A stretch of 64,000 nt of DNA from an uncultured Bacteroidales bacterium (lineage in GTDB: Bacteria; Bacteroidota; Bacteroidia; Bacteroidales; Paludibacteraceae): assembly GCA_903901975.1 (NCBI GenBank), contig CAIUTB010000118.1, positions 117,428 through 181,427 of the forward strand, written 5' to 3'. Below the pieces are notes generated by a model. That model was not told where the DNA came from. It saw only the letters and a program-made list of their open reading frames with translations, and searched no databases. Both the position numbers and the translations under genes were made by a program. Shown here in pieces: positions 17,950 through 30,500 of this stretch (position 1 is the first letter of the stretch; each line of letters opens with the position of its first letter).

Positions 17950-19644
17950 TCAGAACTGATTTTTGATAAGTTTTGCTATTGTAAGTTTATTTCCCGATTT
18001 AACCAGGATCATATACATCCCTTTTGCAAGGAAACTTACATCAATAGTGTTGACTCCGCTTGATAGGGACTTCGCATAAACCCTTTTCCCATCAACGGAA
18101 GTGATCTGTACGCTATTTTGCACAACCTTGTTTTCAACGTTGATATTCAGATAAGTGCAGGCAGGATTTGGATAAATGCTTATGACTTCAGGCGAGATAT
18201 CGGGCAAATTGGATGATCCACTGACGACTTTAAATTTCACCAGATAAATCGATGGTTTGTCGATATAAGTAGGCACAACGCCTTCTTCTAGGGAAGAAAA
18301 GGCTTTAACTTTGCTGCTCGTGTTACTGAAGTCACCTACAACATAAACGTTCTTATTTCCATCAGATACAATGCCTTTGAGTTGTTGACCTGATGATTTT
18401 GGAAAACCTTTTCCCCAAACCGGGTTCATTGCATTGTCAAATACGGCAAGAAACATATCACCGAATCCAGTCGGGTTTGTTCCTCCGTATATGATGTTGT
18501 TTCCCCATACAATGCTGTCGCCAAAGGTTGTACCCAGTAATGCCATATAATCCGAACTTATTCTTGTAAGTCCCCACGAATATTCTGATTCCTGAGTTCC
18601 TATGGCTTTGGCCGTTTGTACAATGCCTTCGGTGTTGATTTTGGCAATGTAAATATCTGCAAAGCCATGATTGCGAATAATCACATTATCAAAAGTAAGG
18701 GAGTCAGTTTTGAAAGTACCTGTAAGGAATATGGTGCTGGTTACAGTGTCGATAACCGCTCCATTGAGCAATGCATGTTCCCCCTCGCAGAATTTTTTTG
18801 CCCAGATTACATGTCCGTTCGTGTCGGCTTTAGCCACATACACATTGTGATTTTCTTTGTTGATAAAGGTTCTGAGTACATGGTTTTCCAGGTAAATACT
18901 ATCCATGTAACTATCCGCAAAATAGAGCTTTTGTTCTTTGTCAATCATTAAATTTCCACCGTAGTTTTTAAGCCATTGTGTACGTCCATTTGTATTTGTT
19001 TTTAGCATAAACATTCGGCTTAAATTGCTTGGATTAGCAGTATAAGTTATAGGACCATTGCCCTGTTCAGTAATGCTGAAACTTTCACCAAACCACCCAC
19101 TAATATAGATATTGTTATGATCATCTATAACCATAGAGCCGGATGATGAATTTCCTCCAAATGATTTTGCCCAAATGCTAACACCGCTTGAATTGGTTTT
19201 TAGCACAAAAGAACTGTTTGCCCATGAATAGGGTTTAACTGATTTAAAAGCAAATGCATCGAACCGGATGGAATCAGTGAAATAACCTGTCAGATAGATG
19301 TTTTCTGTGAGGTCAAGTACAATACCTGTTACTTTTGCAACATTATTGTTGTAGAACGATTTGCAGAAAACGACATTGGTATCGGCATTGAGTTTTAGTA
19401 AAAAAACATCATTTGTACCTTGCCGTGTAAGAGTATCGGTACCGAATATCAATTGTGGGCTTTTGAAAGTTCCAACGATATAGAGATTACCGTTTTGGTC
19501 AACAGTTGATTTTTGAATCTCATCTTCATTACCAGCCAGAAAGTTAATAGCAAAATCCGGGGTCAAGGTTTGAGAATAACTTAGGGATGTTACTAACAGG
19601 AAAGATGTTAGCAAACAAAATAAAAATTGAGTAGTTGTTTTCAT
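17950..19644 (-). CDS. T9SS-exported beta-propeller (SBBP-like) surface protein
   Basis: Secreted repeat protein of unknown ligand. Signal peptide 1 to about 25 (SLSYSQ), then repeats of about 50 residues with the pattern D-x-x-x-N-x-Y-x-x-G-x-F/W (for example DQNGNLYIVGTFKS, DLTENIYLTGYFTD, DDHNNIYISGWFGE, DGNKNVYVVGDFSN), typical of SBBP/Kelch-like propellers. The C-terminus from about residue 485 is a type A T9SS sorting domain (ISIYPNPACTYLNINV to IAKLIKNQF). 564 residues. It is flanked by repeat-rich intergenic DNA and by the two copies of a duplicated segment, so it may lie on an exchanged block. Confidence 0.85.
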   Translation of the reverse strand: MKTTTQFLFCLLTSFLLVTSLSYSQTLTPDFAINFLAGNEDEIQKSTVDQNGNLYIVGTFKSPQLIFGTDTLTRQGTNDVFLLKLNADTNVVFCKSFYNNNVAKVTGIVLDLTENIYLTGYFTDSIRFDAFAFKSVKPYSWANSSFVLKTNSSGVSIWAKSFGGNSSSGSMVIDDHNNIYISGWFGESFSITEQGNGPITYTANPSNLSRMFMLKTNTNGRTQWLKNYGGNLMIDKEQKLYFADSYMDSIYLENHVLRTFINKENHNVYVAKADTNGHVIWAKKFCEGEHALLNGAVIDTVTSTIFLTGTFKTDSLTFDNVIIRNHGFADIYIAKINTEGIVQTAKAIGTQESEYSWGLTRISSDYMALLGTTFGDSIVWGNNIIYGGTNPTGFGDMFLAVFDNAMNPVWGKGFPKSSGQQLKGIVSDGNKNVYVVGDFSNTSSKVKAFSSLEEGVVPTYIDKPSIYLVKFKVVSGSSNLPDISPEVISIYPNPACTYLNINVENKVVQNSVQITSVDGKRVYAKSLSSGVNTIDVSFLAKGMYMILVKSGNKLTIAKLIKNQF

Positions 19645-19949
19645 GGATTACAAATTAAAAGAGTTGCTGACTGTTTTTGTCTGAAAAATATAATCGTAAT
19701 CGATGAATTGCAGATAAAGTAAAATACTTTGTTAGCAATTTGTCGAATGAAAGTCGGACTTAGCCAAATCCGAAAGGAACCTTAATCAACTAGTTATGAA
19801 TTAATACGAATACTTAACTAACAAATAAAACAAATTAGTAATAAAGTTTGTTCAAATAAATCTTTCAATTACACCTGCATTTCCGGCTTTGTACTTTAAG
19901 GACTTGACAGCAGCAGACTGGTTTATTAATCCACTTGCTCTCTCCTCGC

Positions 19950-19974
19950 TACCGCACGAATTCTTCGTGTGGTA
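19950..19974. repeat. REP-like hairpin, copy 1
   Basis: TACCGCACGAA-TTC-TTCGTGTGGTA: an 11-bp stem with one G-T pair and a 3-base loop. Homologous, inverted copy at 19998-20019 and a degenerate copy at 21029-21052. Confidence 0.75.
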
Positions 19975-19997
19975 TTCCTTAATTATTTATTTGTTTC

Positions 19998-20019
19998 CAT
20001 ACGCGAAGAATTCGCGCGG
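19998..20019. repeat. REP-like hairpin, copy 2 (inverted)
   Basis: CGCGAA-GAA-TTCGCG core with flanking CC/GG. Its reverse complement aligns with copy 1 through CTNCCGCRCGAATTCTTCG. Confidence 0.7.
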
Positions 20020-20050
20020 GAGCAGCGTGGGTTATTTGACTTTAGAACAA

Positions 20051-20812
20051 TTAAAAAAGATTTTGTTGATTCAGTTCCGGATAATCAACCGGGTTCTGTA
20101 TTTCGGAGTAATTGCGGAACTCTTTTGCATTACTTGCTTTCCGGGAAATGCTGTGGGCTTTCATTCGGTTTTCATCGTATGGTTTTATCAGTGTTTTAAT
20201 TTCATCCGGCGAAAGACTAGGTTTCATCCATGTATGAGCATCTTCCATTGTCAATATCAGGGGCATTCGTTTTTTGATGTTGTGGATCATTTGCATTAAA
20301 GGATTTGCCTTGGTGGTGACAATGCTGAATGTATTACTGATTTCGCCTGTTGCGGTGTCCGTCCAACTGTCATACACCGAACCTAATAAAAATCCGTTCC
20401 CTTGTTCAGGTTGTATGTAGTAAGGATATTTGCGACTTTCGTATGCTCTCCATTCGTAAAACCCGGACACAGGAAGTAAACAGCGGTGTGAAATGATGTT
20501 GTCCCGATAGGAGGGTTTTTCGAAAATGGTTTCGCCCTTTGCATTTAGTGTCAGCTTGCGGAATTCGTCAGCTGCTACTCTGTCTTTCACCATTCCATTG
20601 TTGGGGATAAGTCCCCATTGATTGAGTTCCATTCCGCTTTCTTTGATGACTGCTAATGCGGGATGCTCAAACCCACTTATCATAAAAAAGTCGGGCATCT
20701 CCGGCATTAGCGGATTATCTTTTTTCTTTCGTATGACGGGCGGTAAGCTGTTATAGTATTCTTCTGCAGTGAGTAGAACACCATTCCGCATTATGGCAAC
20801 AGTGAAACACAT
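20051..20812 (-). CDS. SRAP domain protein (YedK/HMCES-like abasic-site processing)
   Basis: SRAP proteins form a thiazolidine crosslink with abasic sites in single-stranded DNA through Cys2. Here Cys2 directly follows the initiator Met, and the other conserved positions are present: Asn90 in NAKGET (family NARAET-like), Glu120 in GFYEW, and His177 with RMP at 182-184. 253 residues. The gene lies between repeat-rich spacers, with a likely promoter at 20955-20985 and a 140-base leader containing a long inverted repeat, which could form a hairpin in its mRNA. It could be resident or acquired; a link with mobile DNA is only suggested by context. Confidence 0.92.
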   Translation of the reverse strand: MCFTVAIMRNGVLLTAEEYYNSLPPVIRKKKDNPLMPEMPDFFMISGFEHPALAVIKESGMELNQWGLIPNNGMVKDRVAADEFRKLTLNAKGETIFEKPSYRDNIISHRCLLPVSGFYEWRAYESRKYPYYIQPEQGNGFLLGSVYDSWTDTATGEISNTFSIVTTKANPLMQMIHNIKKRMPLILTMEDAHTWMKPSLSPDEIKTLIKPYDENRMKAHSISRKASNAKEFRNYSEIQNPVDYPELNQQNLF

Positions 20813-20847
20813 AGTTTTTTTAATTATTGAATTACGTTGTCACCCAT

Positions 20848-20941
20848 TTGTCTGAACCACGATTTATCAGATTAGTAGATTTATCAGATTACCAACTCTC
20901 CTTTTCTTTCCCTTTAATCTGATTAATCGTGGTTCAGACAA
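20848..20941. repeat. MITE-like inverted repeat in SRAP gene leader
   Basis: Arms 20848-20874 and 20915-20941 are 27 bases each with a single mismatch (TTGTCTGAACCACGATT... and its reverse complement), separated by 40 bases that contain another partial copy of the TTATCAGATTA part. No coding capacity. Confidence 0.85.
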
Positions 20942-20954
20942 TTTTTTACCGCCC

Positions 20955-20985
20955 CAAAGATAAAAAATAGCTTTAACAACAGCAA
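20955..20985 (-). promoter_or_regulatory. promoter of SRAP gene
   Basis: Minus-strand TATCTTTG at 20962-20955 and a TTG at 20985-20983 with 20-bp spacing. The start codon is 143 bp downstream, so the inverted repeat is transcribed in the leader. Confidence 0.5.
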
Positions 20986-21028
20986 TCATTTTTGAAACTT
21001 ATTTATATATTTTTTAAAAATCCTTTGC

Positions 21029-21054
21029 TACCGCAAGAATTGTTTCGTATGGCA
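21029..21054. repeat. REP-like hairpin, degenerate copy 3
   Basis: TACCGCAAGAATTGTTTCGTATGGCA aligns with the two hairpins at 19950 and 19998 but has lost part of the pairing. Confidence 0.5.
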
Positions 21055-21164
21055 AGAACATTATAGGTACAACATAATACAAAGGTCATTATTTTCTTTC
21101 CCCACGTGATGCAATCGCCCGGGAGGAGCCGCTTCAAGTTCTTGATGATTTGGTTACAAATGAG

Positions 21165-21310
21165 TTATAAATGCAGAAAGAATATTAATATTAAGCCAAT
21201 AAATATTAAATAAATTCCCCGCCTTTTTTTTTGTTTGTAGAATAAAAATTTTCCTACCCGACATTTTCTTACAAAAAGTCGAACATTATACTACATTTTG
21301 AGATAGATAC
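21165..21310. repeat. intergenic duplicated segment, copy 2
   Basis: Matches 17786-17929 as described there. The T-run is retained, but the GC-rich stem of the terminator has decayed, and no gene precedes it on the plus strand. Confidence 0.75.
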
Positions 21311-21474
21311 ATTTTTCCAGTTAATAGAATTTACTGTTTAAAATACTTTCAATCAGCAAAATACTTAAACTGAATGATTTTTCGGTTGAATAAATTATCA
21401 GGCTCTTTTAAAAGCAGAAATAAGTCATTCTGAGCGTAGCATTTAAACTGATAAAGATTGTATTATCTTCTACA

Positions 21475-21503
21475 TTGGCTTATTATTCAGATGTTTATCT
21501 TTG
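21475..21503 (+). promoter_or_regulatory. promoter of giant surface-protein gene
   Basis: TATCTTTG at 21496-21503 with TTG at 21475-21477 (18-bp spacing), about 60 bp before the ATG at 21566. Confidence 0.55.
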
Positions 21504-21565
21504 CTTGTCTATTTTAAAAAAGAGTGTATTTTATTCTCATTTCGAATTTTTAAATCATTCATAGT

Positions 21566-24500
21566 ATGAAAACACAAGCTATCGTTGGAAGAAACCTTCC
21601 TCAAGACAAAATGAACGTGGATATGTTAGAGAAAAACAACAGATTGAAGAATGGATTCAGGCTGATCTTTCTTTGTCTTCACACTCTATTTACGATGTTT
21701 TCATCAACGCTGAATGCGGCTACAATTACAAGTACTGCTACAGGTGGAGCATGGGCAACAGGTACGACCTGGGTTGGAGGGATAGTACCCGCTCTTGGCG
21801 ATGCAGTAATAATTGCAACGACCGGTGCTAGCAATGTGAGTATTACAGTCAGTATAACGCAAACAGCAACTGGCTCAGTAACCATAAATAATGGAGCAAT
21901 ACTCAATATGACAGTAACAGGAGTAACTCTTAGTTTGGGTGCATTAACTATAAGTTCCGGTGGAGTTTTTAATGTTAATCGAAACTTAACAGTGCAGGGA
22001 GCAACATCAATAACAGGAACAATAAATTTTGCTTCGACTAGTACCGCAGCCAGAACAATGACGTTTACAGGTGATATTACGCTTAATACTGGAGCGGTTT
22101 GGATTGAGCCATCGACTGGTAATGGAGCAAATAATGCCTATCGGTTTGCTGGAAATTTCACAAACAATGCAACAACATTTACAGCTATTGGAACTGGTAC
22201 TCATACATTTTCAGGAACAACTAAAACATTTAATGGTTCGACAATATCAACAATTTCAAGAGTCACAATTACTGGGACACGAACCATTTCGTCTCCATTG
22301 ACTGTAGTAACATTACTAACAATTACAACGGTAACAGTAACAAATAACAGTATTATTACAGCTACAACAGCCCTCTCGGGTACAGGGAACTTAACACAAG
22401 GAGCAACCGGTATTTTAAATATCGGTGGCACTTCGGGAATTACCACCTTAAATGCAACTACTGCAGGAAATAATGTAAATTATTCCGGTGCAGCAGAAAC
22501 CATAAAATCAACGAATTATTATCATCTAACATTAGGAGGAAGTGGCATTAAGACGCTACAAACCGCTACAACAACAATTGGTGGAAATCTCACATTAAGC
22601 GGTACGGCATCGACTACAACAGTAGCAAATTTATCCGTTGCAGGAAATTTTGTAATTGGAAGCGGAACTACTTTTACTCAAGGATCTGCATTTACATTTG
22701 GAGTTAGCGGAACAACAGGTATTACCGGAACATATACTGACGGCAGTACCGGAACAAAAACATTAACAGGTGACATCACCCTGAATGCTGGAGCTGTGTG
22801 GAATGAAACATCCATTTCGGCCTACACCATTGCAGGAAATTTCACAAATAATGCAACAACTTTCATCCCAAATACTGGGGTTCACACTTTTAGTGGCACA
22901 AGCAAAACATTGAGTGGCACTACCATTACTTCAATTCCGAATGCTGCTTTTACTGGTTCATACACCAATGCCAACACTTTAACAATTACAACGGCATTAA
23001 CTGGAGCAGGAACATTAACCCAAGGCACAAATTCTGTATTGAATATTGCAGGCACTTCGGCTGTTACGACTATGGCTGCTACAGCAAACCTAAATACTGC
23101 AAATTACACAGGTGCAGCACAAACAATCAATTCTGGTAATTATTACCATTTAAACCTTACTGGAAGTGGAGCAAAGACATTTCAATCCGGCACAACAAGT
23201 ATCGTTGGAAATCTGACTTTGACCGGAACAGTTTCAGCAACATCTGCAGCCAACATGACTATTGGAGGAAATTTAGACATTGGAACAGGAACTACATTAA
23301 GTCCAGCATCAACATATACTTTTGGAGTTACCGGAACAACAAATATTACCGGTACATACACCGATGGAAGTACCGGAACAAAAACTTTTACAGGAGACAT
23401 AACCTTAAATGCCGGTTCTGTTTGGAATGAGACGGCAATTTCGGCATATAATATTGCCGGTAATATCACAAATAATGCAACTACATTCACGACAAATACT
23501 GGTGTACATACTTTTAGTGGAAGCAGTAAATCTGTAAGTGGTTCTACTATTACGTCAATTCCAAGCATAACAATTTCAGGTAGTTACACAAACAATAATA
23601 CTTTAGCTATTGGAACTGCATTGGCAGGTGCCGGTTCGTTAACTCAAGCAACAAGTTCGACATTGAATTTAGGAGGCACCTCAAGCATTTCTTCACTAAT
23701 TGCATCAAACTCAGGCAACACTGTAAATTACACAGGAGCAAGTCAAACTGTTTATAATTCTAATTACACACATTTAGTTTTATCGGGAAGCGGATCAAAA
23801 ACTATGCAAACCGGAACAACTACCATTAGTGGAAACTTTAGTATTACCGCAACAGCATCAGTAATTGCTGTTATCGGACTTTCAATAGCTGGGAATGTAA
23901 ATATTGGTTTAGGAACAACTTTTTCAGGTGGGTCATATATACACAATATTGTTGGAGACTGGACTACAACCGGAACTTTTACGGGTGGAACAAGTACGAT
24001 TAATCTGGCAGGTGGGAGTCAAACTATTACAGGAAACATAACCTTTAACAATCTAACATTCGGTGGTTCGGCTGGAAAAACCATTGCAGCAGGAACTGCA
24101 GTTACCATAAATGGTATTTTGTCTATCGAAAATGGAGCAAATGCCAATACTTTTTCAGGAACATTAGCATATGGATCTGCAGCAACGTTGAAATACAACA
24201 CATCTACTGCCAGAACTGCCAGCACAGAGTGGATATCTCCTTTTACTGGAACTGGTGGAATAATCATTGTTAATACCGGAGAAATTACATTAAATGAAAA
24301 TAAAGTTTTCAATAGTTCTATTCCTTTAACTATTAATGCAAATGCATCATTTAATACAGATGTTGCCAACAATTATAGCATTTCGTTAGGTGGAAATTTT
24401 AGTAATTCGGGTAATTTTTCAGCAAATGCTTCTCCAATTATTATTTCCGGCACAATGACAACTCAAAGTCTATCCGGATTTGTAACAACAGGCACTGTTA

Positions 24501-27500
24501 GTATGACTAAAACAGCAGGAACAGCCACTTTACAAAGCAATGTCAATGCAACTATATTAACCATTAACGGAACTGGTGGAATATTACATTTTGGCACAGG
24601 ACTAACCCACACGTTTAGTGGTGATATTACACTTAATTCAGGCATATTAAACGGAGGTTCAAGCACATTAATTGTAAATTCAACTTCAGCCACTGCATGG
24701 ACAGGAACAGGAAGTAATTTTACAGCAGGTACAGGAAGTGTTAGCTTTGGCGGTGGAAATCAAACAATTAATACATCCACAGCTTTCAACAATATTGTTT
24801 TGGGAGGGACAGGCACTAAAACATTTACAGCAGCAACTACAACAAGTGGAAATTTCTCTATAAATAAAAATGTATTGGTGAATCTCGGAACTGCATTGAC
24901 TCATTCATCTCAATACTTGTATTTTGCAGGGGTAAATCAAACCGGAGGAGCTGGAATTTCCTGGGGAGGTACAGCTTCGGCTGCAACTTACAAAAATGCC
25001 AGCTATTTTGGAAGTACTGATACAGGAAAACTTAATGTAAGTGCAACCAGTGCTTGCGGTACCAATACCTGGTCGGGAGCAAGCAGTACTGATTGGAATA
25101 ACGCCTCAAACTGGTGCGGTGGAATACCTACAGCAATAACCGCCGTTTTCATACCTGCTGCGGCAACCCGCCAACCAACAATCAGTTCAGCAGCTGTTTG
25201 CGATGGAATTAGCATTGAAACAGGTGCTACACTAACAATTTCCAGCACTAACAACTTGACTGTTTACGGTGATTGGGCAAACAATGGAACATTTACAGCT
25301 AACAGTAGCACAGTATTATTTTCTGATCCTGTGGCACAAGCAATTTCAGGCACAAGCACTACTACTTTCAACAATCTTTCCCTTGCACAAGGTGCAGTAA
25401 TAAGCTTTACAAAAGTTCCTACTGTGAATGGAATACTTTCAATGGAAGGTTCTTCTGTTTCAACTGGAGCAACATTTGGTTCGGCTGCAACACTTCAGTA
25501 TAATACAAGTTCAACTTTCACAACTGGAGCAGAATGGGTTACACCATTTATTGCCACGGGTGGTGTAATTATTAAAAATACTGGGCAAATCACATTAGGT
25601 GGTACAAAACAGCTAGGTAACAGCACAAATGTGGCGTTGAATATAAACGCTAATGCCAAACTTGCTACAGCCAATTTCGGATTAATTTTTAATGGGAATT
25701 TTATTAATGCCGGAACATTTGCAGCTGGTAGTTCAGCCATAACAATCGACGGAACTGTTAGTGCTCAGAATATAGCAGGATTTACAACATCAGGCGCTGT
25801 TACTATCAACAAATCGGCAGGAACTGCTACATTAACCGGAAATTTAAATGCTGCAGCACTTACAAGCAGCACTTCAGGAGGAACTTTACATCTTGGAACA
25901 GCATTAACACACACTATTTCAGGAGACTGGACAAGAACAAATGGTACAGTAAATGGAGGATCAAGCACGTTGAATATTGGTGGAAACGTAACCAATACAG
26001 CAGGAAGTTTTACTATCGGAACAAGTACAGTAAATTACACAGGTGGAGCTCAAAATACAGCTTCAATTAATTATTACAATTTACTATTGTCGGGAAGTGG
26101 AACAAAATCTATGCAATCAGGAACAACAAGTATTGGAAATAATTTTACATTAAGTGGAACAGCTAGTGCAACAACTGCTGCCAATTTATCGGTAATTGGA
26201 AATTTGACTATTGGTAGTGGAACAACATTAGCCACCTCTTCAACATTTACGTTAGGTGTAACTGGAACAACGAATATAACCGGAACTTATACTGATGGAA
26301 GTACCGGAGCAAAAACCTTTAGTGCTGATATTGCACTCAATGCGGGATCGGTGTGGAATGAAACTGCTATTTCGGCTTACAGTATTGCTGGAAACTTCAC
26401 TAATAATGCCAACACATTTACCGGAAATACCGGAGTTCATACATTTAGTGGGGCAACCAAAATATTGAGTGGTTCAACCACATTTTCAATACCAAATTCA
26501 ACTTTTAGTGGTACTTACACAAATAACGGTACGTTGACAGTAAGCACAGCATTATCTGGTGCAGGTTCACTAACTCAAGGAACTGTTTCTACTCTAAATA
26601 TTGGTGGTACTTCGGGCATAACAACCCTAAATGCAACAACCAATATCAATACCGTTAATTATTTCGGAGCAGCACAAACCGTTCATGCCAACAATTATTC
26701 AAGTATAACATTAAGCGGAAGTGGAACAAAAACATTGCAAAGCGGCACTACCTCAATCATTGCTAATTTCAGTTTGAGTGGAACTATAACTGCTACAGCT
26801 GTAACAGCTATGACTATTGGTGGAAATGTAAACATTGGTTCAGGAACAACATTTACAGGAGGATCATTTACTCACAATATTGCCGGAAACTGGACTAAAA
26901 CAGGTAGTTTTACAGCTACAGGATCAACCATTAATTTCAATGGAACTTCGGCTCAAAGTATTGGTGCAAGTAATTTCAATAATGTTACTCTCAGTGGTAG
27001 TGGAACAATTTCAGCTACTGGGAATTTATCAATTATAGGAAATTTGTCTATTTCCAGTAATTTTTTTGCAGGAAGCTATAACCATACATTACAAGGAAAT
27101 TGGACAAATAATGGAAGTTTCACGGCCGGAACAAGTACAATATCATTGAGTGGTTCAAGCCCTCAAACACTTGGTGGTGCATATTCAACATCATTTTACA
27201 ATCTTACACAAAATGGAACCGGTCTTGTAACGTTAGGAATTTCCTCAACAGTTACGGGAATACTAGGAATGTCGTTAGGGAATATAGAACTTGCCGGATA
27301 TAATCTGACAGTTGGAGCAACAAGTGGTGGAAGTGCCAACAGTTATGTTCAGACAAACGGCGTAGGTCGATTGATTCAATATGTAGATTACAATATTAGC
27401 AAATCGTATCCGGTAGGTAAATCAGCTTATAATCCAGTTTCGGTAAGAAATAATTCTTTTGGTGGTGGCGATTATTTCCATGTAGGAGTTTCAGATGACC

Positions 27501-30500
27501 CGATTTCAAATGCAAATGATGTGACCAAAACGGTAAATCGTCGTTGGTATATTTTCAAAAACAATGCCGGGACAGCTAATGTAACACTTGGCTTCACCTA
27601 CAATTCGGGCGAAGGCCAAACCAATTTTAATGCAGGTTCAAATCCTAAGCTGGGACTTTTCTCCGGTTCATTCTGGAGATATACCACTGCAACTGTAAAT
27701 GGAACAACATTCTCGGCAACCGGAGATATTCTGGATATTAATACCCCAAATCAATTTATTGGTATGGGTAGCGAAAATGCATTTGATGCCTCAAAATTTG
27801 GTTTAACTATTGACCCGGCAACTCCTGTCAGAAATTCAAATAGTACCGTCTTGACAGTTCAATCGCTGAATAGCAATAATATTCCAACTGATGTGATGAG
27901 CGATGTTACTTTCAGTTTGTCGGCTACGAATACTTCACTTTTCGGAACGCCTACAGGAACGATTTCAACCGGTTCACATCAAACAACAGTAAATTCAGTA
28001 ATTTTTACTGCCACTACTTTAGATACAAATGCTGATTCTATAATATATCGTACAAATGCTTTAGTAACTGCTACTCAAAACGCGGGCATTAGTGGAACAA
28101 GTGACAGTATTGCAGTAATAGATGCAGCTATCTACGAACCTGTTGCAACTGAAAACTGGGTTGCTACTGATGGTTGGAGAAAGAGTATTAATGGAGGTTC
28201 AACCTGGACAAATCCTGCGACTTTGCCTGGGAATAATGATTTTTCGGAAACTGATGTCATTCGCATTCCTTCAGGTATTACACTGACTGCTGATACAACT
28301 GCAACATTTTTTAGTATGTTAATTTACGGAACATTAAATATCGTAAATGGTGGTCATATCACCATTAATCATAATGTTTTAAACGGAATTGATAACGATT
28401 ACAATTTGCATGTGGAAGGTGTTTTAGAAAATTCAGGCGGAGTTTTAATTAATACCGATATTGCCTATCCGATTGACATACATGGCGGAAACTATATTCA
28501 TGCTATGAATGGTGGAAATATCCCTGTAGCAACCTGGGTTAGCAATGGAGGAGTAACATCAACCTGTCAGATTACGGGGATTACAGCTACTCCATTAACC
28601 GGACTGAATCAAACTTTTGAAAACTTCAGCTGGAATAATGCAAGCCAGAGTGTAATTCAGTATCTTGATGGTGATATGGCGGTGAGTGATACCTTAAGAC
28701 TAACAAACGGAGTAATTACCACCACTGCCAGCCATATTATTGAGGCAGCTTCCGGTTCGTTAATACGAACGAATGGATACGTTAATGGTAATTTCCGTTT
28801 ATATGTGCCAAACACAACTGCACCAACAGTGATATTTCCTATCGGAGATGCTACACATTACGCTCCTATTTCTATTACTTTTGCTGGTACAGTTAGCGGT
28901 TCTGGCTATTTGGATACCTATACAACTGCTGCTCAACCTCCATTTGCATCCGGTTTAAGTCAGACAAAATATATAAACAGAAAATGGAATATAGAAAATA
29001 ATGGTGTGGCCGGTTTTACTTCATATAATGCCACATTGACCTGTAACGATAACGATAAAGTTGGAAGTCCGATTTTAGCAAATTTAGTAGTACGCAAATT
29101 AAACGGATCGACCTGGTTTACGACTCCGACTACAAGGCCAAACAGTAATGCAGTAACTTGCACCGGATTAACAGGTTTCAGCGATTTCTACATAGGAGAA
29201 AGTGATTGCAGTTCAATCAATGCCATCTGGATGGGAAGCACAAATACCGACTGGAATACTGCAAGTAATTGGTGTAATAACGCCGTTCCAAGTTCTACAT
29301 CAAACATTACCATTCCCAATGGTATCACAAATTATCCGTTAATTGGTTCGGCTGGTGCCAGTTGCAATAATATTAATATTATGACCGGCTCTTCGCTCGC
29401 TATTTCGGGAGCTTACACAATGGATGTAAAAGGAAACTGGACAAATGATGGCACTTTTACTGCAAATACCGGAACAGTTTCGTTTACAGGAACTTCAACA
29501 CAAACCATTTTAAGTGCAAGCACCTTTAATAATTTAACAATAAACAATAATACAGGAGTTAGCGCTGCTGCAAACCTAACGGTTAATGGAATTTTGACAT
29601 TGACAAGTTCTAATCCAGATGCAACTCACGGAACACTCGACTTGGGAACTTACACCTTGAATATGCCAAGCTCAACAGCCACTGTAAGTGGAAATGGAGA
29701 TGTTTCAGGAACAAGCAAGCGAACTCATACATTTTCAACAAATGTTCAATACAGTTTTGGAAGCCAATTCACTTCCTTAACATTTTTAGGAGCTGGAACT
29801 CAACCCGATGAGTTAACTTGTAAGATTACATTAGGTACAGCACTTCCAGTTGGAGGTTCGGCAAGTACTTTTGTTTTTAGAAATTATAGTTTCTCACAAA
29901 CCGGAGTAACCGGAACAGACCGTGTGGCAGTAAATTTACACTATCTTCCTTCCGAACTTAACGGACAAGATGAAACAAAAATAGTTATGTGGGATCATCA
30001 TCCATCGGATGGAAGAACCGAAGAACATGGCAAGACCAATAGCAGCACCCTAAATAAGTGGATTGGACTTTCCGGACTAACTATTGGATATGTGGCACCT
30101 GATCCAACGAGTTCAAGCTACAATAAACAATTAGGATTAAGCAATTATACAACCACCAAAAAGACATGGACAGGAGCATCAAATACTAACTGGAGTAATT
30201 CTGACAACTGGAGTCCTGCCGGTGCACCGGTATCTACGGATGATGTATTAATCCCAAAGATATTGACTGTTTATCCAACGCTTACTGCAGATGCTGAAAT
30301 TAGAACACTTCAAATAGATTCATTGGCAACTCTTTCTGCAAGTACATATAACCTAGCAATAACTGGTTATACAGGGGCATGGATTAACAAGGGAACATTT
30401 GCTCCCGGAACTGGCACTGTTAGTTTTATGCATGGCGTTAACAATCAGATAGTTTCTGTATCTGGAAATACACAATTTAATAATCTGTATTTTGGAGCCA

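Larger units (their letters stand above)
19645..20050. other. gene-free stretch with two REP-like hairpins
   Basis: No coding potential seen on either strand. The left half (19645-19900) is AT-rich and includes the upstream region of the propeller gene. The right half holds two homologous hairpins in opposite orientation (19950-19974 and 19998-20019). The track of open frame running rightward from here is antisense to the SRAP gene. Confidence 0.6.
20813..21565. other. 753-bp intergenic region rich in repeats
   Basis: No gene seen. It contains, left to right: the long inverted repeat 20848-20941, the SRAP promoter, a degenerate REP-like hairpin at about 21029-21052, copy 2 of the duplicated segment (21165-21310) with a decayed terminator, an AT-rich stretch, and the promoter of the giant surface-protein gene. 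Confidence 0.7.

Noticed and set aside
19889..20299. Plus-strand open frame of 136 codons overlapping the SRAP gene
   Set aside because: It is antisense to a well-supported gene and shows no family motif.
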